Of a stretch of 64,000 nt of DNA, positions 28,918 through 45,857 are shown piece after piece. Both the position numbers and the translations under genes were made by a program. Source of the DNA: Bacillus sp. AFS029637 (GTDB taxonomy: Bacteria; Bacillota; Bacilli; Bacillales; Bacillaceae_G); contig NZ_NUPZ01000040.1 in the NCBI RefSeq assembly GCF_002584985.1, positions 186,001-250,000 of the forward strand, read 5' to 3'. Position 1 is the first letter of the stretch. Each line of letters begins with the position of its first letter. The notes under the pieces are model-generated. The model saw only the letters and a program-made list of their open reading frames with translations, ran no database searches and had not been told where the DNA came from.

Positions 28918-29546
28918 TTACGCCGTGATCCAAGCTTCGTTAGCTGGATTTTTGCGCCACTCTTGTAATTTTTTCGTTTCAGCTTGTCCAATCATACCTT
29001 TTTCTGCTGCAACTTCAGTTAATGCACTGTAATCACTTAAAGAATATGATGCTACGTTAGCTGCTTCTAGCTTTTCTTTTCCTGCTTCTAGCTCATATGT
29101 GAAGATTGATACGATTCCTAATACTTCACAGCCAGCTTCGCGAAGTGCTTCTACACATGTAATTGCACTACCGCCAGTTGAAATTAAGTCTTCTACTACT
29201 ACTACTTTTTGACCTTTTTCAGCTTTTCCTTCGATTTGGTTCCCTTTACCGTGACCCTTTGCTTTACTACGTACGTAGCACATTGGTAAATCCATACGAT
29301 CGCTTACCCATGCAGCGTGCGCAATACCAGCAGTTGCTGTTCCTGCAATAACTTCTACAGTTGGGAAGTGCTCTTTAATTAACTCTTCTAATCCAGCTGC
29401 AATCGCTTGACGTACTTTTGGATAAGATAAAGTTAAACGGTTATCACAATAAATTGGTGATTTCATACCTGAAGACCAAGTAAATGGATCATTCGGTTGT
29501 AAAAATACTGCTCCAATTTCTAATAAATGCGATGCGATTTCTTTTT

Positions 29547-29550
<4 letters not shown>
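28918..29550 (-). CDS. pyrE: Orotate phosphoribosyltransferase
   Basis: Adds PRPP-derived ribose phosphate to orotate, giving OMP. 210 residues starting [18 protein letters not shown] loop [14 protein letters not shown] at 116-129 and the flexible catalytic loop [11 protein letters not shown] near 94. ATG at 29550 overlaps the pyrF stop (ATGA), with GGAAGGTG upstream; a longer start at 29568 is rejected. Last gene of the pyr operon before the terminator. Confidence 0.97.
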
Positions 29551-31949
<2,399 letters not shown>

Positions 31950-31953
<4 letters not shown>

Positions 31954-34900
31954 GCATGTACCACCTCGTGACGCTTTGTTTGCGTAATTTCTTTCATTGA
32001 ATGAGCTGAGAATGTCATAGATTCTAATACTCGTAAAATTGCTCTCGTTGTATCAAGTGATGTTAAGCAAGCCACACCATTTTCTACTGATTCACGGCGA
32101 ATGCGGAAACCATCACGCGCTGGTTGTTTACCTTTTGTTAACGTATTGATTACAAACTGCGCTTTTCCTTGACGGATAATATCAAGTAAGTTGTAGTCTT
32201 CAGAATCAATTTTGTTTACAACTTGCACTGGAATATTTTGCTCTGCTAACGATTGTGCTGTTCCAGCTGTTGCTAATAAGTTATAACCGATTTCATGGAA
32301 ACGTTTTGCAATTTCCATTGCCTCTTCTTTATCTTTATCCGCTACTGTGATGATTACTGATCCGTGCGTTGGAATGTTAATTCCAGAAGCCACTAGACCT
32401 TTGTATAATGCTTTTTCAAGCGTTAAGTCTTTACCCATTACTTCCCCTGTTGATTTCATTTCAGGTCCTAATGTTGTATCAACTGAACGTAGTTTCGCAA
32501 ATGAGAATACCGGAGCTTTTACATATACTTCTTTCTCTTCTGGGTGATAGCCCGTTCCGTATCCTTGTTCTACTAGGTTTTGACCTAAAATAACTTTCGT
32601 TGCAACGTTCGCCATCGGTACGCCTGTAATTTTACTTAAGAACGGTACTGTACGGCTCGCACGTGGGTTTACTTCAATTACATACACTTGATCTTTGAAC
32701 ACTACAAACTGGATATTTAGTAATCCAATAATGTTTAATCCTTTTCCAAGTGCAATTGTATGTTCAATGATTTGTTCTTTCAGGTTTTCAGATAAGCTTT
32801 GTGGTGGATATACTCCGATTGAATCACCAGAGTGAACTCCAGCGCGTTCAATATGTTCCATAATACCTGGAATGAATACATTCTCACCGTCTGAAATTGC
32901 ATCTACTTCAATTTCTTTACCAACCATGTAACGGTCGATTAATACTGGATGATCTGCATGAACTTTAACTGCATTCTTCATGTAGTGCAGCAGTTCTTCT
33001 TGACGATATACGATTTCCATCGCACGTCCACCTAGTACGTAAGACGGTCTTACTAGTACTGGGTAACCAATTTCTTCAGCGATTGCTACCGCTTGTTCTA
33101 CAGTCGTTGCAGTTTTACCAACTGGTTGCGGGATACCAAGCTTTGTTAAAGCGGCTTCGAATTTATCACGATCTTCTGCACGGTCTAAGTCTTCAAGTGA
33201 TGTTCCTAAGATTTTCACACCGTGTGCTTCTAATTTCGCCGCTAAGTTAATTGCCGTTTGTCCACCGAACTGAACGATAACACCTTCTGGCTTTTCTAAA
33301 TCGATAATGTGCATTACATCTTCAATCGTTAATGGTTCAAAGTATAATTTGTCAGAAATACTGAAGTCTGTTGAAACTGTTTCTGGGTTGTTATTAACAA
33401 TGATTGCCTCATATCCAGCTTCTTTTATTGCCCATACAGAGTGAACTGTTGCATAGTCAAACTCAACACCTTGACCGATACGGATTGGACCAGACCCTAG
33501 TACAACCACACTCTTACGATCTGTTATAACCGATTCATTCTCGTCACCGTATGTGCTGTAGTAATATGGTGTTGCAGATTCGAACTCTGCCGCACAAGTG
33601 TCTACCATTTTATAGACAGGAGTTATATTGTTTTCTTTACGCATATCGTAGATTTCGCGCTCCGTTTTGTTCCAAGCAGCTGCAATGTAGTGATCGCTGA
33701 AGCCCATTTCTTTCGCAGTTTGTAGTACTTCCATATTTCCTACATTCGCTTTTACTTCGCGTTCCATGTTTACGATGTTTTCAATTTTTTGTAAGAAGAA
33801 GAAGTCCATTTCACACCATTCGTTGATTTCTTCTTTCGTTACACCTTGACGAATCGCTTCTGCTACGATAAACAGTCGCTCATCATCTGCTTTAATAATG
33901 CGTTTTTTCATTGTTTCTTTATCAAGCTCTTTTAAGTGGTCTAATTCTAAGTGATAAATACCAAGCTCTAAAGAACGAACCGCTTTTAATAATGATTGCT
34001 CTAAGTTACGTCCGATTGACATAACTTCACCAGTTGCCTTCATTTGTGTACCAAGTGTTCTGTTTGCTGATTCAAACTTATCAAATGGCCAGCGTGGAAT
34101 TTTTGAAACAACATAGTCTAATGCTGGCTCAAAGCACGCGTAAGTTTTTTGTGTTACTGGGTTTATAATTTCATCTAATGTTAAACCGACTGCAATTTTT
34201 GCGGCTAGCTTCGCAATTGGATATCCAGTTGCTTTAGATGCTAGTGCAGATGAACGACTTACACGTGGGTTTACTTCAATTACATAGTATTGGAAGCTAT
34301 GTGGATCAAGTGCAAGCTGAACGTTACATCCACCTTCAATTCCTAATGCACGAATAATTCGTAATGAAGTGTTTCGTAACATTTGATATTCACGGTCGCT
34401 TAATGTTTGGCTCGGTGCTACTACGATAGAATCACCTGTGTGAACCCCAACTGGATCGATGTTTTCCATGTTACATACTACAATCGCGTTATCATTCGAA
34501 TCACGCATTACTTCATATTCAATTTCCTTACAACCCGCAATGCTCTTTTCTAATAAACATTGTGTTACTGGACTATGTTTTAATCCACCTGATACGATTT
34601 CAATTAGTTCTTCTTCATTACTACAGATTCCGCCACCTGTTCCTCCCATTGTAAATGCTGGGCGAACAATAACTGGATAACCAATTTCTTTTACAAATTC
34701 ATGTGCTTCTTCCAACGTATGAATGATCGTGCTAGATGGAATTGGTTCATTTAAATCCTGCATTAATGTACGGAATAAATCGCGATCCTCCGCTTGTTCG
34801 ATTGCTGATAGCTTTGTTCCTAAAATTTCAACTCCGCACTCTTCAAGGATGCCTGATTTCGCAAGTTCAACAGCCATATTTAAGCCTGTTTGACCACCCA

Positions 34901-35168
34901 ATGTTGGTAAGATTGCATCTGGACGTTCTTTACGAATAATACGGCTTACGAATTCTAATGTTAATGGCTCGATATATACTTTATCTGCTGTCGCAGTATC
35001 TGTCATAATTGTTGCTGGGTTAGAGTTAACAAGGATTACTTTGTAACCTTCTTCTCTAAGAGATTGACAAGCTTGTGTACCAGAGTAGTCAAACTCCGCT
35101 GCTTGCCCAATTACAATTGGTCCTGATCCGATTACTAAAATTGTGTTAATGTCTAGGCGTTTTGGCAT
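31950..35168 (-). CDS. carB: Carbamoyl-phosphate synthase large subunit (pyrimidine type)
   Basis: Makes carbamoyl phosphate from bicarbonate, ammonia and 2 ATP. 1072 residues with two duplicated ATP-grasp halves: the first near 1-400 ([14 protein letters not shown]) and the second near 550-930 ([15 protein letters not shown]). The C-terminal MGS-like regulatory domain (about 940-1072) would bind UMP or PRPP effectors. It is the pyr-operon isoenzyme, named pyrAB in B. subtilis; arginine-type copies may exist elsewhere. Overlaps carA by 16 bases. Confidence 0.97.
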
Positions 35169-36246
35169 AACTCTTCCCCTTCTTTCTTGAAGTTTTCAAT
35201 CATTGCTAAGAAATCTTCGAATAAATCATTTGCATCTTCTGGTCCTGCTGAAGCTTCTGGGTGGTATTGTACTGTAAATGCTGGGAACTTCGTATGACGA
35301 AGACCTTCTACTGTTCCATCATTTAAAGCTACGTGCGTAATTTCAAGATCTGTATTTTTAACTGATTCTTCTTCTACTGCGTAACCATGATTTTGAGATG
35401 TAATTGCTACTTTTCCAGTTGCAAGATGTTTTACTGGATGGTTTAAACCACGGTGACCGAATTTTAATTTACTTGTATTCGCACCAGATGCTAGAGCGAA
35501 CAATTGATGTCCTAGGCAAATTCCGAATAAAGGAACTTTACCGATAATGTCTTTTAACATTTCAATTGCTTCTGGTACATCTTTTGGATCTCCAGGTCCG
35601 TTACTTAACATAATTCCATCTGGGCTAAGGCGTAAAATTTCTTCTGCTGTTGTATTGTAAGGTACTACAATTACATCACAGTCACGTTTATTTAATTCTC
35701 GTAAGATACCATGTTTCATTCCGAAGTCTACTAGTACAACGCGATGTCCGCGGCCTGGGCTTGGGTATGGATCTTTCGTTGATACGCGTTTTACGTGATC
35801 TGTAAATACTGTCGCTTTTAATTGGCTCACGATGTACTCTACATCTGCATCCATGTTACATAGACGTCCGCGTAATGTACCGTATTGACGAATTTTTCTC
35901 GTTAATTTTCTCGTATCAATTCCTGCTAATCCTGGGATATTTCTTTCTTTTAAGTAATCATTTAACGAAATTTCATTACGGAAGTTTGATGGATGATCAC
36001 AAATTTCGTTTACGATTAAACCATTTACAGATGGATGAATCGATTCAAAATCGTCACGGTTAATGCCGTAGTTTCCGATTAATGGGTACGTGAATGTTAC
36101 AATTTGACCGCAATATGATGGATCAGATAATGTTTCTTGATATCCAGTCATTCCTGTTGTAAATACAACCTCACCTGACTTTTCGATTTCTCCTCCGAAA
36201 CCTTTTCCAATTAATACTGTTCCATCTTCTAAGATAAGTTGTCTTT

Positions 36247-36250
<4 letters not shown>
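35153..36250 (-). CDS. carA: Carbamoyl-phosphate synthase small subunit (pyrimidine type)
   Basis: Glutaminase subunit that supplies ammonia to CarB. 365 residues: N-terminal structural domain with [13 protein letters not shown], then class I glutamine amidotransferase with nucleophile Cys245 in FGICLGHQ, and His-Glu in VQYHPEAS near the end. ATG at 36250 has GGAGAG upstream and overlaps the pyrC stop by four bases; a start 24 bases earlier is rejected. Called pyrAA in B. subtilis. Confidence 0.97.
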
Positions 36251-38440
<2,190 letters not shown>

Positions 38441-38491
38441 TCATCTTTCTGATTTTTATGTTACCACTTTTGTATATTTATAACAACCTTC

Positions 38492-38579
38492 GCATAAAAA
38501 TACCCTAATCGTGTAAGACTAGGGTGCAAGGAAGAAGCCACCCTTTTCTGTCTCACAGGACTGAATTAAAAGGTTATTT
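38492..38579 (-). promoter_or_regulatory. PyrR attenuator ahead of pyrB
   Basis: Minus-strand leader between pyrP and pyrB. The PyrR-binding hairpin contains CAGTCCTGTGAGACAGAAAAGG, a close match to the Bacillus anti-antiterminator loop. The terminator stem ACCCTAGTC/GATTAGGGT (38502-38525) ends in TTTTT. UMP-bound PyrR would favour termination before pyrB. Confidence 0.85.
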
Positions 38580-39872
38580 TTATGAAGCAATCTGCTTAGA
38601 TTGTTTTGTATGTTTTTCTTGTTTTGTTTCTGGTAGTAGTAGATTTAACAGTACACCTACAATCGCTGCAAGCGCCATTCCTTCTACTTGGAATGAATCT
38701 CCTACGTGAAGTACCGCTCCACCAATGCCGATTACTAGTATTACTGATGCAATCATTAAGTTTCGTTTGTCACTTAAATCTGTTTTATCATCTACCATCA
38801 TGCGTAATCCGCTTGATGCGATTACACCGAATAGTAAGATTGATACCCCGCCCATAACTGGTGTTGGGATCGAATGAATCAGTGCAGAAATTTTACCGAT
38901 AAATCCGAACATGATTGCGAACACTGCTGAACCGATGAATAAGTATACACTGTACGCTCTCGTAATTGCTAGCACACCGATGTTTTCACCGTATGTTGTA
39001 TTCGGTGGTCCACCGATTAGTGATGCGATCAATGTTGCTACTCCATCACCGAAGATTGAACGATGTAAACCTGGTTTTTCAATTAAATCTCTTTTAATTA
39101 CATTTCCAAGTACAATTTGATGTCCGATATGCTCTGATATTGTTACGAGTGCAACTGGTACCATTAAGAGCACAATCTTCCATGAGAACTCTGGTGTGTA
39201 TGTTACAAATGGTACTGTGAAATCTGGTATGACAAACCATTTTGCCTCAGCTACCGGCTTTAAATCGACTAGCCCTTGGAAGTAAGCAAAGATGTAACCT
39301 CCGATGATTCCAAGTAAAACTGGTATGATACTGAAGAATCCTCTCCCGAATATGGAGCAAATGATTGTAATTGCTAATGTTACTAACGCTACTGAAAAGT
39401 GTGTAAAGCTGTACTTACCATCCGCACCGTTCATTGCCATATTCACTGCTGTATGTGCTAAAGCTAAACCGATTACCATTACGACTGGACCAACTACGAT
39501 TGGTGGAAGTAATTTCATAATCCACGCTGATCCTGATTTCTTAATTCCGAGTGAGATTAAGATGTACACAAGTCCTGCTAGCAAACCGCCAAGCATCGCT
39601 GCTCCCGGTCCACCTGCCGTTTTCGCTGTTATAATCGGTGCGATAAAGGCGAATGATGATCCTAGATAGGCAGGTACTTGACCTTTCGTTATAAGAAGAA
39701 ACGCTAACGTTCCTAATCCACTTGATATTAATGCTACTGACGGATTCAATCCTGTTAAAAACGGAACAAGCACTGTTGATCCAAACATCGCGAACAAATG
39801 TTGTATACTTAAAAATAACCATTTTCCCGGTTTCGGTATTTCATTAACGTCTAACACTGGCTTTTGTTCCAT
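38580..39872 (-). CDS. pyrP: Uracil permease
   Basis: NCS2-family uracil:H+ symporter of 430 residues with about twelve to fourteen helices. GSTVLVPFLTGLNPSVAL in helix 1, ISEHIGHQIVLGNV (conserved Glu-His of the substrate site) near 255 and GVSILLFGVIASSGLRM are typical. ATG at 39872 has GGAGG upstream; an 11-residue longer frame is rejected. It sits between pyrR and pyrB inside the pyr operon, with attenuators on both sides. Confidence 0.95.
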   Translation of the reverse strand: MEQKPVLDVNEIPKPGKWLFLSIQHLFAMFGSTVLVPFLTGLNPSVALISSGLGTLAFLLITKGQVPAYLGSSFAFIAPIITAKTAGGPGAAMLGGLLAGLVYILISLGIKKSGSAWIMKLLPPIVVGPVVMVIGLALAHTAVNMAMNGADGKYSFTHFSVALVTLAITIICSIFGRGFFSIIPVLLGIIGGYIFAYFQGLVDLKPVAEAKWFVIPDFTVPFVTYTPEFSWKIVLLMVPVALVTISEHIGHQIVLGNVIKRDLIEKPGLHRSIFGDGVATLIASLIGGPPNTTYGENIGVLAITRAYSVYLFIGSAVFAIMFGFIGKISALIHSIPTPVMGGVSILLFGVIASSGLRMMVDDKTDLSDKRNLMIASVILVIGIGGAVLHVGDSFQVEGMALAAIVGVLLNLLLPETKQEKHTKQSKQIAS

Positions 39873-39906
39873 TGTTACATCCTCCTTCAGTTTAAATCTT
39901 TGCAAT

Positions 39907-40018
39907 AAAAAAACTCTTTGTGCCTGTGCACAAAGAGTCCTACACTTTCGTATGCCAAATTTGACATATGAAAGCCAAGACCCTTTGTCAGCCTCACAGG
40001 ACTACATTTAAAAGGGCT
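39907..40018 (-). promoter_or_regulatory. PyrR attenuator ahead of pyrP
   Basis: The leader carries the PyrR loop GTAGTCCTGTGAGGCTGAC followed by AAAGGG, pairing with the upstream CCCTTTT arm. It ends in an 11-bp terminator ACTCTTTGTGC/GCACAAAGAGT (39913-39938) and a T7 tract. Same logic as in B. subtilis pyrP. Confidence 0.9.
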
Positions 40019-40564
<546 letters not shown>

Positions 40565-40605
40565 CTACACCTCCAAGCTTTTTTCTTGCATGAGAGGAAT
40601 GGTAT

Positions 40606-40715
40606 AAAAAAAGTCCTCTCAGCGTGTGCGAGAGGACTTTTGAAAAAAGGGTACAGCATACCCTAAGTATTTCAAACCGTTACCTTCTCAACCTCACGGG
40701 GCTGTGTTAAAGGAT
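40606..40715 (-). promoter_or_regulatory. PyrR attenuator ahead of pyrR
   Basis: The leader contains CACAGCCCCGTGAGGTTGAG followed by AAGG, the PyrR-binding loop, paired with ATCCTTT. It then carries a terminator stem AAAGTCCTCTC/GAGAGGACTTT (40610-40640) with a T7 tract. First of three attenuators in the operon. Confidence 0.92.
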
Positions 40716-40733
40716 CATTATTTAACTGTTGTC

Positions 40734-40762
40734 AGTATCTCAGTTTTCTTATGATTTGTCAA
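40734..40762 (-). promoter_or_regulatory. pyr operon promoter
   Basis: TTGACA (40757-40762) and GATACT (40734-40739) with an exact 17-base spacer on the minus strand. It starts only three bases before the end of rluD (stop 40765) and feeds the pyrR leader. Confidence 0.8.
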
Positions 40763-40764
40763 TA

Positions 40765-41673
40765 CTATTTTCGCAAAATATTTAATGCGTCTTCAAACAC
40801 TTCTGGAATTGGTGCTTCAAACTGAATATATTCACCAGTACGAGGATGGTCAAATCCTAAAATACCTGCATGAAGTGCTTGTCCATTCATATCTAATGTT
40901 TTCTTTGGGCCATACTTTGGATCTCCTGCAAGTGGATAGCCAATATATTTCATATGAACACGAATTTGGTGCGTACGTCCCGTTTCTAAGCGACATTCCA
41001 CAAGTGTAAAGTCTTTAAAGCGTTCTAACACTTGGAAGTGCGTCACAGCATGCTTACCATTTTCATCAACTGTCATACTTTGACGCTCTTTCTTATCACG
41101 GCCAATTGGTGCATCGATAGTTCCCTTATCATGTGGAATCACACCGTGCACAATCGCTTTGTAACGTCTTGTAACTGTTTTTGCTACAAGTTGATTTACA
41201 AGTGATTCGTGCGCCATATCATTTTTAGCAACCATTAATAGGCCAGATGTATCTTTATCAATACGATGCACGATACCTGGACGCATTACACCGTTAATGC
41301 CTGATAAATCTGTACAGTGGTGCATAAGGCCGTTTACAAGCGTACCACTTGTATGACCTGGTGCTGGATGTACAACCATGCCACGTGGCTTATTAACAAC
41401 AAGTACATCTGCATCTTCATAATAAATTTCTAAGTTCATATCTTCTGGTTGAATATCTAATGCTTCTGGTTCAGGAATCGTTACTGTAATTTCATCATTT
41501 TCTCGAACCTTATAATTCCCTTTTACTGCTTTTCCGTTTACTGTCACAACATCATCTTTAATCCATTGCTGTACTTGTGAACGTGACCACTCATTATTTA
41601 TCCCTGCAACGAATTTATCAATTCGCTCACTTTTTTGCTCTTCTGCAACTGTTACTTGTACTACTTCACTCAT
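40765..41673 (-). CDS. RluD-family 23S rRNA pseudouridine synthase (YlyB)
   Basis: Converts uridines in 23S rRNA to pseudouridine. 302 residues: N-terminal S4 RNA-binding domain (about 15-75) and catalytic domain with HRIDKDTSG (136-144), whose Asp139 is the expected nucleophile, and GRTHQIRVHMKYIGYPL near 227. Known in B. subtilis as ylyB, between lspA and pyrR, the same neighbours as here. Exact target uridines are inferred from the family. Confidence 0.94.
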   Translation of the reverse strand: MSEVVQVTVAEEQKSERIDKFVAGINNEWSRSQVQQWIKDDVVTVNGKAVKGNYKVRENDEITVTIPEPEALDIQPEDMNLEIYYEDADVLVVNKPRGMVVHPAPGHTSGTLVNGLMHHCTDLSGINGVMRPGIVHRIDKDTSGLLMVAKNDMAHESLVNQLVAKTVTRRYKAIVHGVIPHDKGTIDAPIGRDKKERQSMTVDENGKHAVTHFQVLERFKDFTLVECRLETGRTHQIRVHMKYIGYPLAGDPKYGPKKTLDMNGQALHAGILGFDHPRTGEYIQFEAPIPEVFEDALNILRK

Positions 41674-41677
41674 TCAA

Positions 41678-42199
<522 letters not shown>

Positions 42200-42230
42200 T
42201 GAACCTTTATAGAAGAATAAAATAAATTAA

Positions 42231-42277
42231 AAAAAGGTAATATAATATCGTTGTGCGTATTCATACATTTACCTTTT
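42231..42277 (-). terminator. Terminator after ylyA
   Basis: AAAAGGTAA (42232-42240) pairs with TTACCTTTT (42269-42277) around a long loop; on the minus strand the downstream arm runs into seven T's. The distal arm lies inside the last codons of ylyA. Confidence 0.5.
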
Positions 42278-42590
42278 CATAGAAAAATTCATGAATCGTA
42301 CGAGCAGTCGGCATTGTTTTCATTTGTTTTGTAGGAATCGCTCTTCCCGTTTCTTCACAAATACCATACATATCTATTTCCATTTTAAACAATGCACGTT
42401 CTACATCTTTTAAATCCTCTTTTATATCATGTAATAGCATTTTTTTCTTTATCTCTTCCTGAATTTCATATCCGAGCTCCCCGCTAAACTCCATATCGTA
42501 TTTGTGCATTACTTCTTTAGCTAGTCTCTCTTGCAACTCTTTTCTCATCAATTGCAATTCTTCTTTTATTTCCATGTAAATTTCATTCAC
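42261..42590 (-). CDS. ylyA: TraR/DksA-like protein YlyA
   Basis: 109-residue protein lying between ileS and lspA exactly where B. subtilis has ylyA, whose product modulates sigma-G-dependent transcription. An N-terminal long helix (about 1-75, rich in E and K) is followed by the DksA-type tail YGICEETGRAIPTKQMKTMPTART. Only one cysteine remains of the four-cysteine zinc site of DksA/TraR. The start is GTG at 42590 with AGGAGG nine bases ahead. Function inferred by synteny; RNA polymerase binding is plausible. Confidence 0.8.
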   Translation of the reverse strand: MNEIYMEIKEELQLMRKELQERLAKEVMHKYDMEFSGELGYEIQEEIKKKMLLHDIKEDLKDVERALFKMEIDMYGICEETGRAIPTKQMKTMPTARTIHEFFYEKVNV

Positions 42591-42713
42591 GTGTACATTC
42601 CTCCTAGCTGTAATGTACAGTTAGTGTGTCCGAAATCTATTTGCTTACCTCACACACATTTTTCCTTCATAGGAAAGAGAGTGAAAGTTATTTCAATATA
42701 CTGTAAACAAAAA

Positions 42714-42740
42714 AATGACTGCACTTTACGTGCAGTCATT
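42714..42740 (-). terminator. Terminator after ileS
   Basis: Eleven-bp perfect stem AATGACTGCAC/GTGCAGTCATT with loop TTTAC and a T tract on the minus strand, just after the ileS stop at 42746. Confidence 0.92.
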
Positions 42741-42745
42741 CCTTA

Positions 42746-45511
42746 TCATTTTACATAGTTTTCTTTAACAACTGTTGCACAACGCTCACATAATGTTTCA
42801 TGTTCAGCATCTTTACCAATTGTTTCTGAAACTACCCAACAACGTTCACATGTTTCACCAGTTGCTTGAGCAACAACAACCGCTGTATGTTCATACTTCG
42901 GTGCATCTACTGGCGCTTCTTCCATCATACCACCAAGTTTATACTCAGAAACGATGAATAATTGCTTTAAGTCTTCACTAATAGACTCTAGCATAGCTTT
43001 CATTTCTGCAGTTGGATATAGTGTAATGCTTGCATTTAATGACTTACCGATTACTTTTTCATTACGCGCTACTTCTAACGCTTTTAATACGTCATCACGC
43101 AGCGTCATAAATGCATCCCATTTTGTTTTTAATGCTTCCGCACCATCTATTTCTGCAGTTTCTGGCATATCAGTTAATTGTACACTTTCTTCTGTTACAC
43201 CTGGAATGTATGGCCATACTTCATCAGCTGTATGCGGTAAGATTGGTGTTACAAGTTTTGTCAATGCAACAAGAACATCATATAATACAGTTTGAATTGC
43301 ACGACGATCTTCATGATTTGCACCTTCAATGTATAGAATGTCTTTTGCAAAGTCTAAGTAGAATGAACTTAAATCAATTGTACAGAAGTTATGAATTGCA
43401 TGATATACAGCAGCGAAGTCGTATGTTTCATATGCTTCTTTTACTTTTGTAATTAAGTCATTTAATTTCACTAACATGTAACGATCTACTTCACGAAGTT
43501 CAGCTACCGCTACTGTATTTTCACTTGGCTTAAAGTCATCTAAGTTTCCTAATAAGAAACGGAATGTATTACGGATTTTACGATACACTTCTGCTACTTG
43601 TTTTAAAATATCATCTGAAATACGTACGTCAGATTGATAGTCAACAGAAGATACCCATAAGCGTAAAATGTCTCCACCTAATTGATCCATAATTTTCTTC
43701 GGTACGACGATGTTTCCAATCGACTTACTCATTTTACGTCCTTCACCATCTAATACGAATCCATGGCTTAGTACGCCTTTATATGGAGCTTTACCTGTTA
43801 CAGCAACTGCTGTTGATAATGAAGAGTTGAACCAACCACGATATTGGTCAGATCCTTCTAAATATAAATCAGCTGGACGTTGTAAGTCTTCGCGCTCTTC
43901 TAATACCGCTTGGTGAGAAGAACCTGAATCGAACCATACATCCATGATGTCTGTTTCTTTACGGAATTCACCATTTGGGCTACCTGGATGTGTAAATCCT
44001 TCTGGTAATAGATCTTTCGCTTCACGCTCGAACCATACGTTAGAACCGTGTTCACGGAATAAATCTGCTACATGATTAATTGTTTCATCCGTAATAATTG
44101 GATCACCATTCTCAGCATAGAATACAGGAATTGGCACACCCCATGCACGCTGACGAGAAATACACCAGTCACCACGGTCACGAACCATGTTATGAAGACG
44201 AGTTTCTCCCCATGCTGGTACCCATTTTGTTTCCGCAACAGCTTCTAATAACTCTTTACGGAATGCTTCAATAGATGCAAACCATTGTGCTGTCGCACGG
44301 AAAATAATTGGTTTTTTCGTTCTCCAATCATGTGGGTATGAATGCGTAATGAATGTTAGTTTCAATAACGCGCCTACTTCTTCTAATTTTTCTGTAATTG
44401 GCTTGTTAGCTTTATCATAGAATAAGCCTTCAAATCCAGGTGCTTCATTCGTTAATACACCTTTATCATCAACTGGGCAAAGTACTTCTAAGCCATACTT
44501 TTTACCAACAATAAAGTCATCTTCCCCGTGTCCAGGTGCTGTATGAACACAACCAGTACCTGCATCTGTTGTTACGTGTTCCCCTAGCATAACTAATGAA
44601 TCACGATCGTAGAATGGATGTTTTGCAACTGTATACTCAAGCTCGCTACCTTTTACCGTTTTCACAACTTCAGCATTTTCCCACTCTAACGTTTTTGCAA
44701 CTGTCTCAAACAGCTCAGAAGCGATGATATATTTCTCATCATTTACTTTTACAATGCTATATTCAAGTTCTGGGTGAACAGAAATACCTAAGTTTGCAGG
44801 TAACGTCCAAGGTGTTGTTGTCCAGATAATGAATTTCTCATCACCTTCTAATACGTTCTTTCCGTCTTTAACAGGGAATGCTACGTAAATAGATGCTGAC
44901 TTTTTATCTTGATATTCAATTTCAGCTTCCGCTAAAGCTGATTCACTCGTTGGAGACCAGTAAACAGGCTTTTGTCCTTTATAGATATAACCTTTTTTCG
45001 CCATGTCACCAAACACTTTAATTTGTTGTGCTTCATAAGCTGGCTCTAAAGTAATGTATGGGTTATCCCAATCAGCACGTACACCTAGACGCTTAAATTG
45101 TTCACGTTGACGCTCCACTTGCTCATATGCATACTCTGCACATAACTTACGGAACTCAGCAACTGACATTTCTTTACGCTTTACACCTTTATTTGTTAAA
45201 GCTTGTTCAATTGGTAAACCGTGCGTATCCCAACCTGGTACATATGGTGCACTGAAACCAGTCATTGATTTATAACGAACAATAAAGTCTTTCAATACTT
45301 TATTTAATGCATGTCCCATATGAATGTCACCATTCGCATATGGAGGTCCATCATGCAATACGAATAAAGGACGACCTTTTGTATGTTCTTGTACTTTTTC
45401 ATAAATGTTCATTTCAGCCCATTTTTCTTGCATTGCAGGCTCACGTTTTGGTAAATTCCCACGCATTGGGAACTCTGTTTTTGGCATCAGTAATGTATTT
45501 TTGTACTCCAT
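42746..45511 (-). CDS. ileS: Isoleucyl-tRNA synthetase
   Basis: Class I synthetase of 921 residues, the bacterial type with the C-terminal zinc finger. HIGH-like HMGH at 64-67, CP1 editing domain in the middle ([16 protein letters not shown]), KMSKS near 592-596, and two CxxC pairs ([12 protein letters not shown] and LCERC) near the end. ATG at 45511 has GGAGG eight bases upstream; a TTG two codons earlier is too close to it. Controlled by an Ile T-box. Confidence 0.97.
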   Translation of the reverse strand: MEYKNTLLMPKTEFPMRGNLPKREPAMQEKWAEMNIYEKVQEHTKGRPLFVLHDGPPYANGDIHMGHALNKVLKDFIVRYKSMTGFSAPYVPGWDTHGLPIEQALTNKGVKRKEMSVAEFRKLCAEYAYEQVERQREQFKRLGVRADWDNPYITLEPAYEAQQIKVFGDMAKKGYIYKGQKPVYWSPTSESALAEAEIEYQDKKSASIYVAFPVKDGKNVLEGDEKFIIWTTTPWTLPANLGISVHPELEYSIVKVNDEKYIIASELFETVAKTLEWENAEVVKTVKGSELEYTVAKHPFYDRDSLVMLGEHVTTDAGTGCVHTAPGHGEDDFIVGKKYGLEVLCPVDDKGVLTNEAPGFEGLFYDKANKPITEKLEEVGALLKLTFITHSYPHDWRTKKPIIFRATAQWFASIEAFRKELLEAVAETKWVPAWGETRLHNMVRDRGDWCISRQRAWGVPIPVFYAENGDPIITDETINHVADLFREHGSNVWFEREAKDLLPEGFTHPGSPNGEFRKETDIMDVWFDSGSSHQAVLEEREDLQRPADLYLEGSDQYRGWFNSSLSTAVAVTGKAPYKGVLSHGFVLDGEGRKMSKSIGNIVVPKKIMDQLGGDILRLWVSSVDYQSDVRISDDILKQVAEVYRKIRNTFRFLLGNLDDFKPSENTVAVAELREVDRYMLVKLNDLITKVKEAYETYDFAAVYHAIHNFCTIDLSSFYLDFAKDILYIEGANHEDRRAIQTVLYDVLVALTKLVTPILPHTADEVWPYIPGVTEESVQLTDMPETAEIDGAEALKTKWDAFMTLRDDVLKALEVARNEKVIGKSLNASITLYPTAEMKAMLESISEDLKQLFIVSEYKLGGMMEEAPVDAPKYEHTAVVVAQATGETCERCWVVSETIGKDAEHETLCERCATVVKENYVK

Positions 45512-45560
45512 GCTCAATTCCTCCTTACATGTATAAAAGAAATACTTAAAAAACGGAATA

Positions 45561-45825
45561 AAAAAGAGACCTTCTCATCCCCAAAAGGGACGAGAAAGTC
45601 TCCCGCGGTACCACCCTAGTAGACCATATACGTATGTATAAGATCCTCTTTATATTCTTAACGCGAATATACGCCTACGCTTACTCTATTTGTTCAGCGC
45701 GGAACTCCAGGGTGATATTCCCATTATCTCCTTATCCTGAGCTTACACCATCCTCAGTTCGCTATATAAGGTGTGAAAAGGTACTTATCCCTATCTTCGT
45801 TTTTCTTAATAAATATGTTGTTTAA
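45561..45825 (-). promoter_or_regulatory. Isoleucine T-box riboswitch leader of ileS
   Basis: Minus-strand leader with Stem I (AGCGAACTGAGGATGGTGTAAGC), a specifier loop GGGAATATCACC whose ATC codon (45714-45716) selects tRNA-Ile, and the T-box AGGGTGGTACCGCGGG (45602-45617). It ends in a long terminator GAGACTTTCTCGTCCC paired with GGGGATGAGAAGGTCTC and a T tract. Uncharged tRNA-Ile pairing with the T-box would prevent termination. Confidence 0.95.
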
Positions 45826-45826
45826 A

Positions 45827-45855
45827 ATTATATGTAATAATGAGAAAAACGTCAA
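45827..45855 (-). promoter_or_regulatory. Promoter of the ileS T-box leader
   Basis: TTGACG (45850-45855), exact 17-base spacer, consensus TATAAT (45827-45832) on the minus strand; -35 begins three bases before the end of divIVA (stop 45858). Very good sigma-A type match. Confidence 0.88.
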
Positions 45856-45857
45856 GC

